Of a DNA stretch of 32,782 nt, positions 7,744 through 16,244 are shown piece by piece (positions within the stretch are counted from its first letter, which is position 1; every line of letters begins with the position of its first letter). A program made the position numbers and the translations under genes. Source of the DNA: an uncultured Prevotella sp. (GTDB lineage: Bacteria; Bacteroidota; Bacteroidia; Bacteroidales; Bacteroidaceae); contig CAJODF010000017.1 of assembly GCA_905233555.1 (NCBI GenBank), positions 1 through 32,782 of the forward strand, written 5' to 3'. Under the pieces are notes generated by a model. That model was not told the DNA's origin. It searched no databases and was given only the letters and a program-made list of their open reading frames with translations.

Positions 7744-9195
7744 ATGACTCCTATACAAACAACCAAGATGTCTAATTTCCGTTGGGTCATCTGTGCGTTG
7801 CTCTTTCTGGCAACCACGATTAACTACATGGATCGTCAGGTCCTGTCGTTGACATGGAAAGACTTTATCGCACCTGAGTTCCATTGGACCGATGCCAACT
7901 ATGGTATGATTACGGCCTATTTCTCCGTTTTCTACGCCATTGCAAACCTTTTTGCGGGTAAGTTCATCGACTGGATGGGCACCAAGAAAGGCTATCTCAT
8001 TGCCATCTTCGTATGGTCGTTGGGTGCCTGTCTTCATGCAGGCTGTGGCTGGGCTGCAATGGAGATCGAGGGCTACAGTTCTGTGGCTCAACTTGGTCAG
8101 TTGACGGGTGATGCCGCTGTTGCCATCGCCACCGTATCGATGTATCTGTTCCTGTCGTGCCGTATGGTATTGGCCCTCGGTGAGGCAGGCAACTTCCCTG
8201 CTGCCATCAAGGTGACAGCCGAATATTTCCCCAAGAAAGACCGTGCCTTTGCCACCTCTATATTCAATAGCGGTGCTTCTGTAGGTGCGCTGGCAGCACC
8301 TGCCACCATCCCCCTCTTGGCTCGTGTCTGGGGTTGGGAGATGGCTTTCATCATCATTGGTGTACTGGGCTTTGTCTGGATGGGCCTTTGGATGACGTTC
8401 TATGAGAAACCCCACAAGAGTAACCGCGTCAATCAGGCAGAATTGAACTATATCGAGCAGGACAGGGATATTGCAGAAGTGCAGAACAAACAGGATATCA
8501 AGGAAGAGAAGCCCATCTCTTTCTGGAAGTGCTTTACCTTCAAGCAGACCTGGTCGTTTATCGTGGGTAAGTTCATGACGGATGGCGTGTGGTGGTTCTT
8601 CCTCTTCTGGGCACCTGCCTATTTCAGCGACCAGTACGGCTACACCTCCGACTCTACGATGGGTGTCCTGCTGATCTTCACGCTTTATCTCATCGTGACT
8701 GTCATCTCCATCGGTGGTGGTTATCTGCCCACCTATTTTGTCGAGAAACGTGGCATGAACCCCTACTTAGGCCGTATGCGTGCCATGCTGATATTTGCCT
8801 GTTTCCCGCTGTTGGGTCTTCTGGCTCAGCCGCTCGGTGCCTATAGCGCCTGGTGGCCCGCTATCCTCATTGGTCTGTTGGGCGCAGGCCATCAGGCTTG
8901 GAGTGCAAACCTCTATTCTACGATTGGCGATATGTTCCCCAAATCTACTATTGGCACGATAACGGGTATCGGTACGATGGCAGGCGGTCTCGCCTCTTAT
9001 GCCATCAACCTCTCGTCAGGTCAGTTCTTCGACTGGGCAGCCGGTCAGGGCAGTGCCTATACGTTCTTCGGCTTCGAAGGCAAGCCTGCCGCCTACATGG
9101 TGGTGTTCTCCATCTGCGCTGTGGCCTATATCATCGGCTGGTGCATCATGAAGACACTTGTGCCGAAATACAAACCCATCGTGATTGAGGATTAA
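7744..9195 (+). CDS. MFS transporter, anion:cation symporter family (hexuronate-type)
   Basis: A 483-residue, 12-helix major facilitator. The N-terminus after TM1 carries TINYMDRQVLSL, the pattern seen in ExuT/GudP-like sugar-acid transporters. The MFS loop between TM2 and TM3 is present (GKFIDWMGTKKGYL), as is LGEAGNFPAAIKVTAEYFPKKDRAFATSIFNSGASVGAL-type TM4/5 sequence. This subfamily usually imports hexuronates or related sugar acids with protons; the exact substrate cannot be read from sequence. There is an extra loop of polar residues after TM3 (about 97-120). The first ATG at 7744 is used; MSNFRWVICALLFL from 7768 is an equally reasonable start. It may be cotranscribed with typA upstream and nrdJ 18 bp downstream, although the functions are unrelated. 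Confidence 0.88.
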   Translation: MTPIQTTKMSNFRWVICALLFLATTINYMDRQVLSLTWKDFIAPEFHWTDANYGMITAYFSVFYAIANLFAGKFIDWMGTKKGYLIAIFVWSLGACLHAGCGWAAMEIEGYSSVAQLGQLTGDAAVAIATVSMYLFLSCRMVLALGEAGNFPAAIKVTAEYFPKKDRAFATSIFNSGASVGALAAPATIPLLARVWGWEMAFIIIGVLGFVWMGLWMTFYEKPHKSNRVNQAELNYIEQDRDIAEVQNKQDIKEEKPISFWKCFTFKQTWSFIVGKFMTDGVWWFFLFWAPAYFSDQYGYTSDSTMGVLLIFTLYLIVTVISIGGGYLPTYFVEKRGMNPYLGRMRAMLIFACFPLLGLLAQPLGAYSAWWPAILIGLLGAGHQAWSANLYSTIGDMFPKSTIGTITGIGTMAGGLASYAINLSSGQFFDWAAGQGSAYTFFGFEGKPAAYMVVFSICAVAYIIGWCIMKTLVPKYKPIVIED

Positions 9196-9213
9196 TTAAA
9201 AACCAGAAGTGAT

Positions 9214-11811
9214 ATGCAGACATACACCTATGAAGAGGCTTATCAGGCTTCATTGAACTATTTCGGTGGCGACGAGTTGGCAGCCCGCGTTTGGGTCAAC
9301 AAGTACGCGATGAAAGACAGTTTCGGGAATATCTATGAGAAATCGCCCGAGGACATGCACTGGCGCATCGCCAACGAGATCGCACGTATCGAAAAGAAAT
9401 ACAAGAACCCGATGGGGGCGGAGGAGATCTTCCATCTGCTCGACCATTTCAGATATATCGTACCTGCAGGCAGTCCGATGACAGGCATTGGCAATAATTA
9501 TCAGATTGCCTCGCTGTCGAACTGTTTCGTGATTGGTCTCGACGGCAATGCCGACTCCTACGGAGCCGTATTACGTATCGACGAGGAGCAGGTGCAGTTG
9601 ATGAAGCGCCGCGGTGGCGTGGGACATGATTTGAGTCATATCCGTCCGAAAGGCTCGCCAGTCAACAACTCCGCACTGACTTCCACTGGTCTGGTGCCTT
9701 TCATGGAACGATATAGTAATAGTACGCGCGAGGTGGCACAGGACGGACGTCGTGGTGCCCTGATGCTTAGCGTGAGCATCAAGCATCCGGATTCGGAGGC
9801 CTTTATCGATGCCAAGATGACGGAAGGCAAGGTGACGGGTGCGAACGTGTCAGTGAAAATCGACGACGAGTTCATGGAGGCAGCCATCAACGACAGGCCA
9901 TACATCCAGCGCTTCCCCGTTGACGCTACGACAGATCCGGGTAAGTCTGGTGAGGCCAGCCTGGCCTTCGAGAAAGAAATCTCTGCCAAGGCTCTCTGGG
10001 AGAAGATCGTGCACAATGCTTGGAAGAGTGCTGAGCCGGGTGTGCTGTTCTGGGACACCATCCTGCGCGAGAGCATCCCCGACTGCTATGCCGACCTGGG
10101 CTTCCGCACGGTATCTACGAATCCCTGCGGTGAGATTCCCCTCTGTCCTTATGACTCCTGTCGTCTGCTAAGCATCAACCTCTATAGTTATGTGGTGAAT
10201 CCGTTTACGAAAGAGGCCTATTTCGATTTCGACCTGTTCAAACTGCACGTGCAGCAGGCCCAGCGCCTGATGGACGATATCGTGGATCTGGAGTTGGAGA
10301 AGATCGACCAGATACTGGAGAAGGTGAACGAGGACCCGCAGTCGATGGAGGTGAAGGGTGCCGAGATCCATCTCTGGGAGAAGATTAAGTCGAAGAGCGG
10401 CAAGGGTCGTCGTACAGGTGTGGGCATCACAGCCGAGGGCGATATGATTGCTGCCATGGGATTGTTCTACGGCACGCAGCCGGCTACCGACTTCTCTGTG
10501 GAGGTTCATAAGACACTCGCCCTGAATGCCTACCGTTCTTCAGTGACGATGGCTCAGGAGCGTGGTCACTTCGAGATCTACGATGCCAAGCGTGAGGAGA
10601 AGAATCCGTTCATTTGCCGTTTGAAGGAGGCCGATCCGGATTTATATAAGGATATGGTGAAGTATGGTCGTCGTAACATTGCCTGTCTGACGATTGCGCC
10701 GACGGGTACGACCTCTTTGATGACGCAGACCACCAGTGGTATCGAACCAGTATTCCTGCCTGTCTATACGCGCCGTCGTAAGGTGAACCCAGGCGACGCT
10801 GGCGCCCATGTGGACTTCGTCGATGAGGTGGGCGACTCCTTCGAGGAATATATCGTATATCATCCGAAATTCATGGAGTGGATGCGTGTCAATGGCATCG
10901 ATACCGAAAAGCACTATACGCAGGAGGAAATCGACGAACTTGTGCAGCGTTCACCCTATTATAAGGCTACTGCCAACGATGTCGATTGGCTGATGAAGGT
11001 ACAGATGCAGGGGGCAATCCAGAAATGGGTCGATCACTCCATCAGCGTCACCGTTAATCTGCCCAGCGATGTCGATGAGGACCTGGTCAATAAACTCTAT
11101 GTCGAGGCCTGGCGCTCGGGCTGTAAGGGCTGTACCATCTATCGCGATGGCAGTCGCTCGGGTGTGATGATCTCTGTCAAGAAGGAGACGAAGAAGGAAG
11201 AGGAGGCCAAGGACAACAACCTGGAAGAGAAGAAGACTGAGCAGCCCTGCAAGCATCCGGAAGTGACGGAAGTGCGTCCCCCCGTATTGGAGTGCGACGT
11301 GGTCCGTTTCCAGAACAACAAGGAGAAGTGGGTGGCCCTCGTGGGTTTGCTCGATGGCTATCCCTATGAGATCTTCACGGGTCTTCAGGACGACGACGAA
11401 GGTATCATGCTGCCCAAGACAGTGACACATGGAAAAATCATCAAGCAGGTGAACCCTGACGGCACGAAGCGCTACGACTTCCAGTTTGAGAACAAACGGG
11501 GCTATAAGACCACTGTCGAGGGACTGTCGGAGAAGTTCAATCCTGAGTATTGGAACTACGCCAAACTGATTTCCGGCGTGCTCCGCTACCGCATGCCTAT
11601 CGACCATGTGATCAAACTCGTCTCGTCGCTCCAGTTGAAGAGCGAGAGCATCAACACCTGGAAGAACGGTGTGGAGCGTGCTCTGAAGAAATATGTGACA
11701 GACGGCACTGAGGCCAAGGGACAGATCTGTCCGAATTGTGGCAGCGAGAGCCTGATCTATCAGGAAGGATGTCTCATCTGTAAGAACTGTGGATCGAGCC
11801 GATGCGGATAA
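9214..11811 (+). CDS. nrdJ: Adenosylcobalamin-dependent (class II) ribonucleotide reductase
   Basis: An 865-residue class II ribonucleotide reductase, which makes dNTPs using a B12-derived thiyl radical and needs no oxygen. The catalytic triad is visible as Asn303, Cys305 and Glu307 in STNPCGEIPL. The reducing Cys pair is most likely Cys104 (ASLSNCFVIG) and Cys316 (CPYDSCRLL). The phosphate-binding APTGTTSLMTQTTSGIEPVF block is present. After a Lys/Glu-rich linker (about 650-690) comes a C-terminal domain ending in CPNCGS...CLICKNCGSSRCG, a zinc-ribbon-like redox tail that shuttles electrons to the active site. Its last 10 bases overlap folB. The enzyme implies a B12 requirement, which fits the BtuB-like receptor downstream. 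Confidence 0.95.
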   Translation: MQTYTYEEAYQASLNYFGGDELAARVWVNKYAMKDSFGNIYEKSPEDMHWRIANEIARIEKKYKNPMGAEEIFHLLDHFRYIVPAGSPMTGIGNNYQIASLSNCFVIGLDGNADSYGAVLRIDEEQVQLMKRRGGVGHDLSHIRPKGSPVNNSALTSTGLVPFMERYSNSTREVAQDGRRGALMLSVSIKHPDSEAFIDAKMTEGKVTGANVSVKIDDEFMEAAINDRPYIQRFPVDATTDPGKSGEASLAFEKEISAKALWEKIVHNAWKSAEPGVLFWDTILRESIPDCYADLGFRTVSTNPCGEIPLCPYDSCRLLSINLYSYVVNPFTKEAYFDFDLFKLHVQQAQRLMDDIVDLELEKIDQILEKVNEDPQSMEVKGAEIHLWEKIKSKSGKGRRTGVGITAEGDMIAAMGLFYGTQPATDFSVEVHKTLALNAYRSSVTMAQERGHFEIYDAKREEKNPFICRLKEADPDLYKDMVKYGRRNIACLTIAPTGTTSLMTQTTSGIEPVFLPVYTRRRKVNPGDAGAHVDFVDEVGDSFEEYIVYHPKFMEWMRVNGIDTEKHYTQEEIDELVQRSPYYKATANDVDWLMKVQMQGAIQKWVDHSISVTVNLPSDVDEDLVNKLYVEAWRSGCKGCTIYRDGSRSGVMISVKKETKKEEEAKDNNLEEKKTEQPCKHPEVTEVRPPVLECDVVRFQNNKEKWVALVGLLDGYPYEIFTGLQDDDEGIMLPKTVTHGKIIKQVNPDGTKRYDFQFENKRGYKTTVEGLSEKFNPEYWNYAKLISGVLRYRMPIDHVIKLVSSLQLKSESINTWKNGVERALKKYVTDGTEAKGQICPNCGSESLIYQEGCLICKNCGSSRCG

Positions 11812-12182
11812 CAGCCTCCTATATCCATCTGCGGAACGTCCGCTTCCACGCCTTTCATGGGGTGATGCCCCAGGAGAGAAGGGTGGGGGCCTACTTCCTC
11901 GTCAACCTGCGGGTGGGCTATCCGTTGGAAAAGGCGATGCAGAGTGATGAGGTCGCTGACACCCTGAATTATGCAGCCCTCTATGCGGTGGTCCGCGAGG
12001 AGATGATGACGCCTTCCAACCTGTTGGAACAGGTGGCTGGGCGCATCGCAGATGCCGTGATAAAGGCCTTTCCGCAGGTCACCTCAATCGATCTGGAACT
12101 GACGAAGGAGAACCCGCCGATGGGAGCCGACTGCGACGGGGCTGGGGTGGAGATTCACTTAATAAATGATAAAACTGACTGA
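11802..12182 (+). CDS. folB: Dihydroneopterin aldolase
   Basis: A 126-residue FolB that cleaves dihydroneopterin to 6-hydroxymethyl-dihydropterin, the substrate of FolK. Family signatures are IHLRNVRFHAFHGVMPQERRVG near the N-terminus, DTLNYAALYAVVREEM in the middle (Tyr of the active site) and LLEQVAGRIADAV followed by the Lys-Glu-Asn-Pro-Pro pattern (LTKENPPMGADCDGAGVEI). It starts inside the end of nrdJ with a 10-bp overlap in another frame, so translation is likely coupled. Length is typical for the family (about 120). Confidence 0.93.
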   Translation: MRITASYIHLRNVRFHAFHGVMPQERRVGAYFLVNLRVGYPLEKAMQSDEVADTLNYAALYAVVREEMMTPSNLLEQVAGRIADAVIKAFPQVTSIDLELTKENPPMGADCDGAGVEIHLINDKTD

Positions 12183-12210
12183 AGAATTCGGCATTTTGGT
12201 GATTAATGCG

Positions 12211-12218
12211 TATTTTTG
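12211..12218 (+). promoter_or_regulatory. Amidase promoter, -7 box
   Basis: TAttTTTG at 12211-12218, 17 bp before the amidase ATG. No TTTG at the correct -33 distance, so this is a partial match. Confidence 0.5.
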
Positions 12219-12235
12219 CAGGTTAAAGGAAGAGT

Positions 12236-13528
12236 ATGTATAAGAAAATACTGTTGGTTCTGATAACGATTTTCTGTTTTGCAGCCATCGCAACGGCTGC
12301 AAACCGCAAATTCACGCTGGTCATCGATGCAGGACATGGTGGCGGCGATGCAGGAGCCATCGGTAATGCTGGTGTCAAGGAGAAGAACCTCACGCTGAAG
12401 TTCGCCTTGGCCTTCGGACGACTGGTGGAGCAGAACTGCCCTGATGTGAAAGTCATCTATACCCGTAAGACCGATAAATTCGTCGAATTGTATAAACGGG
12501 CGGAGATTGCCAACCAGAACAAGGCCGACCTGTTTATCTCCATCCATATCAATGCCGTGCCTAAGGGCCATACGGTCCGCGGTTTCCAGACCTACACCTT
12601 GGGCAAGAGCCGTCGCACGGGTAAGAACAATGGCGTGATGGAGAATCTGGAAGTGGCAAAGCGCGAGAACGAGGTCATCTTCCTGGAGAAAGACTACAAG
12701 CAGACCTATCACGGCTACGATCCGAACTCTCCGGAGAGCGATATCCTGTTTGAGTTCATACAGGACAAGAACATGGAGAACAGCATCGAACTGGCCAAGT
12801 ACATGCAGAAATACGTCTGTCAGGCGACGAGGCGTCAGGATATGGGCGCCCATCAGGACAATCTGGCAGTGCTGCGCCTGACCTCTATGCCTGGCTGTCT
12901 GATAGAGTTGGGTTTCATCTCCACCCGCGATGAGGAACAATATATGAACACCTCTCTGGCCACCGAGCAGTATGCCCGTGGCATCTTCAATGCCTTTATG
13001 GCCTATAAGAAACGGTTCAGTGGTGGCATCACGGTGCCTTATATGGCAGAGCCGAAGACGGAGCCGAAACCAGAGCCGAAGCCAGAGGTGAAACCTGTGC
13101 CCGAACCCCAGCCTGAGCCCAAGTCCGAGCCTGTCGTGGAGCCCGTGCTGCCCACACAACCTGAGACGCCTGAAACCACGGCACCCCAGGCAGTGAGCCA
13201 GCCTGAACCCCAGCCAGTACAACCAGAGGTCAAGACGCCCGAGCAGAAACCTACGTCAGCGCGGCCCATCTTCAAGGTGCAGATCCTGACGTCGCCCAAG
13301 GCCTTGAAAGCCAGCGACTCGCGGTTCAAGGGTGTGACGAATACCAGTAGTTACAAGGAAAGTGGCCTGTACAAATATACCGTAGGGTCGTCAGAGGACT
13401 ACAATGCCATCAACCGCTTGCGGAAGAACCTGCTCAGCAAGTTCCCAGAGGCATTCATCATCGCCTTCAAAGATGGTAAGCGGGTGAACGTGCAGGACGC
13501 CATCAAGGAGTTTAAGAGTAGAAAATAA
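12236..13528 (+). CDS. N-acetylmuramoyl-L-alanine amidase with Pro/Glu linker and C-terminal SPOR-like domain
   Basis: A 430-residue exported Amidase_3 enzyme that cuts the bond between MurNAc and the stem peptide. A signal peptide covers about residues 1-22 (ending ATAANR). Zinc ligands are His34 (DAGHGG), Glu49 (GVKEKN) and His104 (ISIHINA); Glu224 in CLIELGFIST is the likely catalytic acid. The catalytic domain ends around 255. Residues about 268-345 are a low-complexity Pro-Glu-Lys-Pro linker (EPKPEPKPE repeats). The final 85 residues (RPIFKVQILTSPKALK onward, with YKYTVGSSEDYNAINRLRKNL) look like a SPOR-type peptidoglycan-binding fold. The gene precedes an MCE gene by 27 bp, a pairing usual in Bacteroidetes. 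It may act with FtsEX, but that is inference. Confidence 0.92.
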   Translation: MYKKILLVLITIFCFAAIATAANRKFTLVIDAGHGGGDAGAIGNAGVKEKNLTLKFALAFGRLVEQNCPDVKVIYTRKTDKFVELYKRAEIANQNKADLFISIHINAVPKGHTVRGFQTYTLGKSRRTGKNNGVMENLEVAKRENEVIFLEKDYKQTYHGYDPNSPESDILFEFIQDKNMENSIELAKYMQKYVCQATRRQDMGAHQDNLAVLRLTSMPGCLIELGFISTRDEEQYMNTSLATEQYARGIFNAFMAYKKRFSGGITVPYMAEPKTEPKPEPKPEVKPVPEPQPEPKSEPVVEPVLPTQPETPETTAPQAVSQPEPQPVQPEVKTPEQKPTSARPIFKVQILTSPKALKASDSRFKGVTNTSSYKESGLYKYTVGSSEDYNAINRLRKNLLSKFPEAFIIAFKDGKRVNVQDAIKEFKSRK

Positions 13529-13555
13529 GATAGTCATCATTAAATAGTTCAAGAT

Positions 13556-14461
13556 ATGAAGAATTATTTCACAAAGGAAGTGCAGATCGCCCTCGTGGCA
13601 GTGGTGGGAATCGTCGTGTTGTTCTTTGGAATGAAGTTCCTGAAGGGCCTGACCCTGTTATCCACCGACGATAGTTATTATGTAGAGTTTAAGGATATCA
13701 CAGGCGTGTCTGCCTCTTGTCCCGTCTATGCCAACGGCTATCGCGTCGGCGTCGTGGAGGATGTCATCTTCAACTACGATGATCAGGAGAAGATTGTGGC
13801 CGTTCTTGGCCTCGACAAGCATCTCCGCCTTCCGAAGGCATCAACGGCAGAGATTGCCAGCGACCTGCTGGGAAATGTGAAACTCGAACTGAAATTCGGT
13901 CCGGATCGTGAGGATATCTTGGAACCTGGCGATACCATCATGGGTAAGCAACAGGCTGGCGCCCTTGGCAAGGCTGCCGATATGCTCCCCCAAGTAGAAA
14001 AAATGCTGCCTAAGGTCGATTCTATCCTGGCCAGCGTGAACATGCTGCTGATGAATCCGGCCATCGCCAATTCTTTGCACCATGTCGATCTGATTACGGG
14101 TCACCTGGTGACGACTACCAATGAGTTGAACCGCCTTACTGCCGCGCTCAACCATCAGATGCCTGGTACGCTGACCAGGGTCGATAGCCTGCTCGACAAT
14201 ACGACGACGCTGACCAAGCACCTGAGCGACCTCGATATCGCCATGACGCTGGCCAAGGTGAACAATACCCTTCAGAATGTGGAGGAGATGACTGCCAAAC
14301 TCAATAGTAATGAGGGTACGATCGGCCTGCTGATGCGCGACCAGCAACTCTATCGAAATATGACCTCGACAATGGGTCATGTCGATTCGTTGGTGATCGA
14401 TTTGAAGCAGCATCCGATGCGCTATGTGCATTTCTCACTTTTTGGCAGAAAAGACAAGTAA
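13556..14461 (+). CDS. MCE/MlaD-family lipid transport protein
   Basis: A 301-residue protein with one N-terminal membrane helix (about residues 10-31, VQIALVAVVGIVVLFFGMKF), then one MCE domain (about 38-120: YYVEFKDITGVSASCPVYANGYRVGVVEDV), then a long helical region (about 140-285) with heptad-like spacing. This matches single-MCE proteins that form hexameric rings carrying lipids between the inner and outer membranes as part of an Mla-type ABC system. No permease, ATPase or MlaA partner lies nearby in this window. It follows the amidase by 27 bp and is probably cotranscribed with it. Confidence 0.9.
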   Translation: MKNYFTKEVQIALVAVVGIVVLFFGMKFLKGLTLLSTDDSYYVEFKDITGVSASCPVYANGYRVGVVEDVIFNYDDQEKIVAVLGLDKHLRLPKASTAEIASDLLGNVKLELKFGPDREDILEPGDTIMGKQQAGALGKAADMLPQVEKMLPKVDSILASVNMLLMNPAIANSLHHVDLITGHLVTTTNELNRLTAALNHQMPGTLTRVDSLLDNTTTLTKHLSDLDIAMTLAKVNNTLQNVEEMTAKLNSNEGTIGLLMRDQQLYRNMTSTMGHVDSLVIDLKQHPMRYVHFSLFGRKDK

Positions 14462-14833
14462 TTTAAATTTTGTCTAAATTAACGGTGTTGCTTAATCCTT
14501 TTCCACAATCTATCGTGGAAGTCCCCCTTAAATAGTGGTTTTTTGCGCTCTGTTGCGCAGTCTGAAAGAGGTGTGCAAAGAAAGGTTTCAAAATGCTTAA
14601 GTATTTGTCGGTCAGCAGATTGTGAATATGCAAGACCCTTTTTTCGCACAATTTCCGTGAAACATTCTAACCCGCCATTTCTTAGGCACTTAGACCGATT
14701 GTAAACACACTGTGAATTTTTGGGGGATTTGCATAATTCAAAAAAAATAGCGAACTTTGCAATCGAAAACCAACGATCAATCACAAATCGTTGAAAAGAA
14801 ACAAAACGAATTAAAAAAAAGATACAATCGCCG
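14462..14833. other. 372-bp dnaA-upstream region with DnaA-box-like sites (possible oriC or dnaA autoregulatory region)
   Basis: No gene is supported here. TTTTCCACA at 14499-14507 fits the relaxed DnaA box TTWTNCACA. Near-matches lie at 14572-14580 (TGTGCAAAG), 14621-14629 (TGTGAATAT), 14642-14650 (TTTCGCACA) and 14711-14719 (TGTGAATTT). The last 100 bp are AT-rich and hold the dnaA promoter. A small inverted repeat TTCCAC/GTGGAA lies at 14501-14520. Clustered boxes upstream of dnaA suggest either a replication origin or DnaA autoregulation. Several are one or two bases off consensus, so the call is tentative. Confidence 0.4.
14728..14759 (+). promoter_or_regulatory. dnaA promoter
   Basis: TTTG at 14728-14731, a 20-bp spacer and GAacTTTG at 14752-14759 (one mismatch to TAnnTTTG). 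It gives a leader of about 65-70 nt before the dnaA ATG. Confidence 0.65.
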
Positions 14834-16243
14834 ATGTCGAAAAGTCATAAGGCGCTTTGGGCCGACTGCCTCCAAATCATCCAGGCTAACGTCACAGAGC
14901 AACAGTTTAAAACGTGGTTTGCGCCAATCGTCTTCGAGTCCTTCTCCGAGGCGGAGCATACGCTGCTGGTGCAGGTTCCAAGTCCGTACGTGTACGAGTA
15001 CCTGGAGCAGTACTACGTGGGACTGTTAAGTAAGGTACTCGCGCGAGTGTATGGAACCAATATCGTTTTGCGCTACCGCATTGTGACTGACAAGTCCAAC
15101 AGACTTTCTCAGGAGGTGGAGAGCGACGGACCTACATCGGTGGAGGCTCCGCATGCTACCGTCCGTGGCAATCAGACGCCTACGACCTTGGATGCCGCCG
15201 TGCCTCAGGGGCTCAATCCCCAACTCGATCCGAAGAAGACCTTCCAGACCTTCGTCGAGGGCGATTCCAACAAACTGCCTCGCACGGTGGGCCTCTCGAT
15301 TGCTGAGCATCCGGGCAAGTCGGCCTTCAATCCTTTCTTCGTCTATGGCCCCTCAGGCTGTGGCAAGACCCACCTCATCAATGCCATTGGCGTGCGCTGC
15401 AAGGAGTTCTATCCGAAGAAGCGTGTGCTCTATGTCAGCGCCCGTCTCTTCCAGGTGCAGTTCACCGATGCCGTGCGCCGCAACACCACCAACGATTTCA
15501 TCAATTTCTACCAGTCCATCGACGTGCTTATTGTCGATGACATCCAGGAGTGGGCCACCTCTCCAAGGACGCTGGATACCTTCTTCCACATCTTCGACCA
15601 TCTGTTCCGTATCGGTAAGCAGATCATCTTGGCCAGCGATCGTCCTCCTGTTGATCTGCAGGGCGTGAAGGATCGTCTGCTGACACGTTTCTCCTGCGGA
15701 CTCATCGCCGAGTTGGAGCAGCCCAACGTGCAACTCTGCATCGACATCCTCAATATGAAGTGTCGTCGCGATGGTCTGAAGATCCCTGCCGATGTGATCC
15801 AGTATATTGCTGAGACAGCCAACGGCAGCGTGCGCGACCTCGAAGGTGTGGTGAACTCGCTGATGGCCTATTCCATCGTCTATAGCACCGCCCTCGACAT
15901 GCGTCTGGCCGAGCGTATCATCAAGCGTGCCGTGAAGGTCGATAACCATCCGCTCACCATCGACGATATCCTGGAGAAGGTGTGCAAGCACTACAATGTG
16001 TCGCAGCAGCACGTGTTCAGCAAGAGCCGCAAGCGCGACTATGTGCAGGTGCGCCAGGTGTCGATGTATCTGGCTACGAAATATACCAAGATGCCTGCAG
16101 GGCGTATCGGACAACTCATCGGCAATCGCGACCACTCAACGGTGATTCACAGTTGTAACACCGTCGAGAAGCGCCTGAAGGTCGATAAGGCATTCTCTGC
16201 CGAGCTCAGCAGCATCGAGAATTCCTTCAAACTCAAAAAATAG
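14834..16243 (+). CDS. dnaA: Chromosomal replication initiator protein DnaA
   Basis: A 469-residue DnaA. Domain I (1-90) begins ALWADCLQIIQANVTEQQFKTWFAPIVF. A variable linker spans about 90-135. The AAA+ domain has Walker A GPSGCGKTH (about 173-181), Walker B VLIVDDIQ (about 234-241) and sensor region LASDRPP. The C-terminal DNA-binding domain carries the DnaA signature GNRDHSTVIHSCNTVEKRL, which contacts the DnaA box. Where many DnaA proteins read IQFL after Walker B, this one has IQEWATSPRT, which I recall as usual for Prevotella/Bacteroides-type DnaA. A TonB-dependent receptor gene begins one base after the stop, an unusual partner; dnaN is not adjacent. Confidence 0.96.
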   Translation: MSKSHKALWADCLQIIQANVTEQQFKTWFAPIVFESFSEAEHTLLVQVPSPYVYEYLEQYYVGLLSKVLARVYGTNIVLRYRIVTDKSNRLSQEVESDGPTSVEAPHATVRGNQTPTTLDAAVPQGLNPQLDPKKTFQTFVEGDSNKLPRTVGLSIAEHPGKSAFNPFFVYGPSGCGKTHLINAIGVRCKEFYPKKRVLYVSARLFQVQFTDAVRRNTTNDFINFYQSIDVLIVDDIQEWATSPRTLDTFFHIFDHLFRIGKQIILASDRPPVDLQGVKDRLLTRFSCGLIAELEQPNVQLCIDILNMKCRRDGLKIPADVIQYIAETANGSVRDLEGVVNSLMAYSIVYSTALDMRLAERIIKRAVKVDNHPLTIDDILEKVCKHYNVSQQHVFSKSRKRDYVQVRQVSMYLATKYTKMPAGRIGQLIGNRDHSTVIHSCNTVEKRLKVDKAFSAELSSIENSFKLKK

Positions 16244-16244
16244 G

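Noticed and set aside
6946..8415. Long open frame (489 codons) on the minus strand
   Set aside because: It lies opposite typA and the MFS gene, both strongly supported by motifs. The His/Arg/Leu-rich product has no recognisable family features and looks like a codon-bias shadow.
12203..13222. Minus-strand open frame of 339 codons
   Set aside because: Opposite the amidase. The LRLGFGHRF-like low complexity comes from the antisense of the Pro-Glu linker.
14490..14530. Intrinsic terminator after the MCE gene
   Set aside because: The TTCCAC/GTGGAA stem is only 6 bp and is followed by GTCCCCC, with no T-run.
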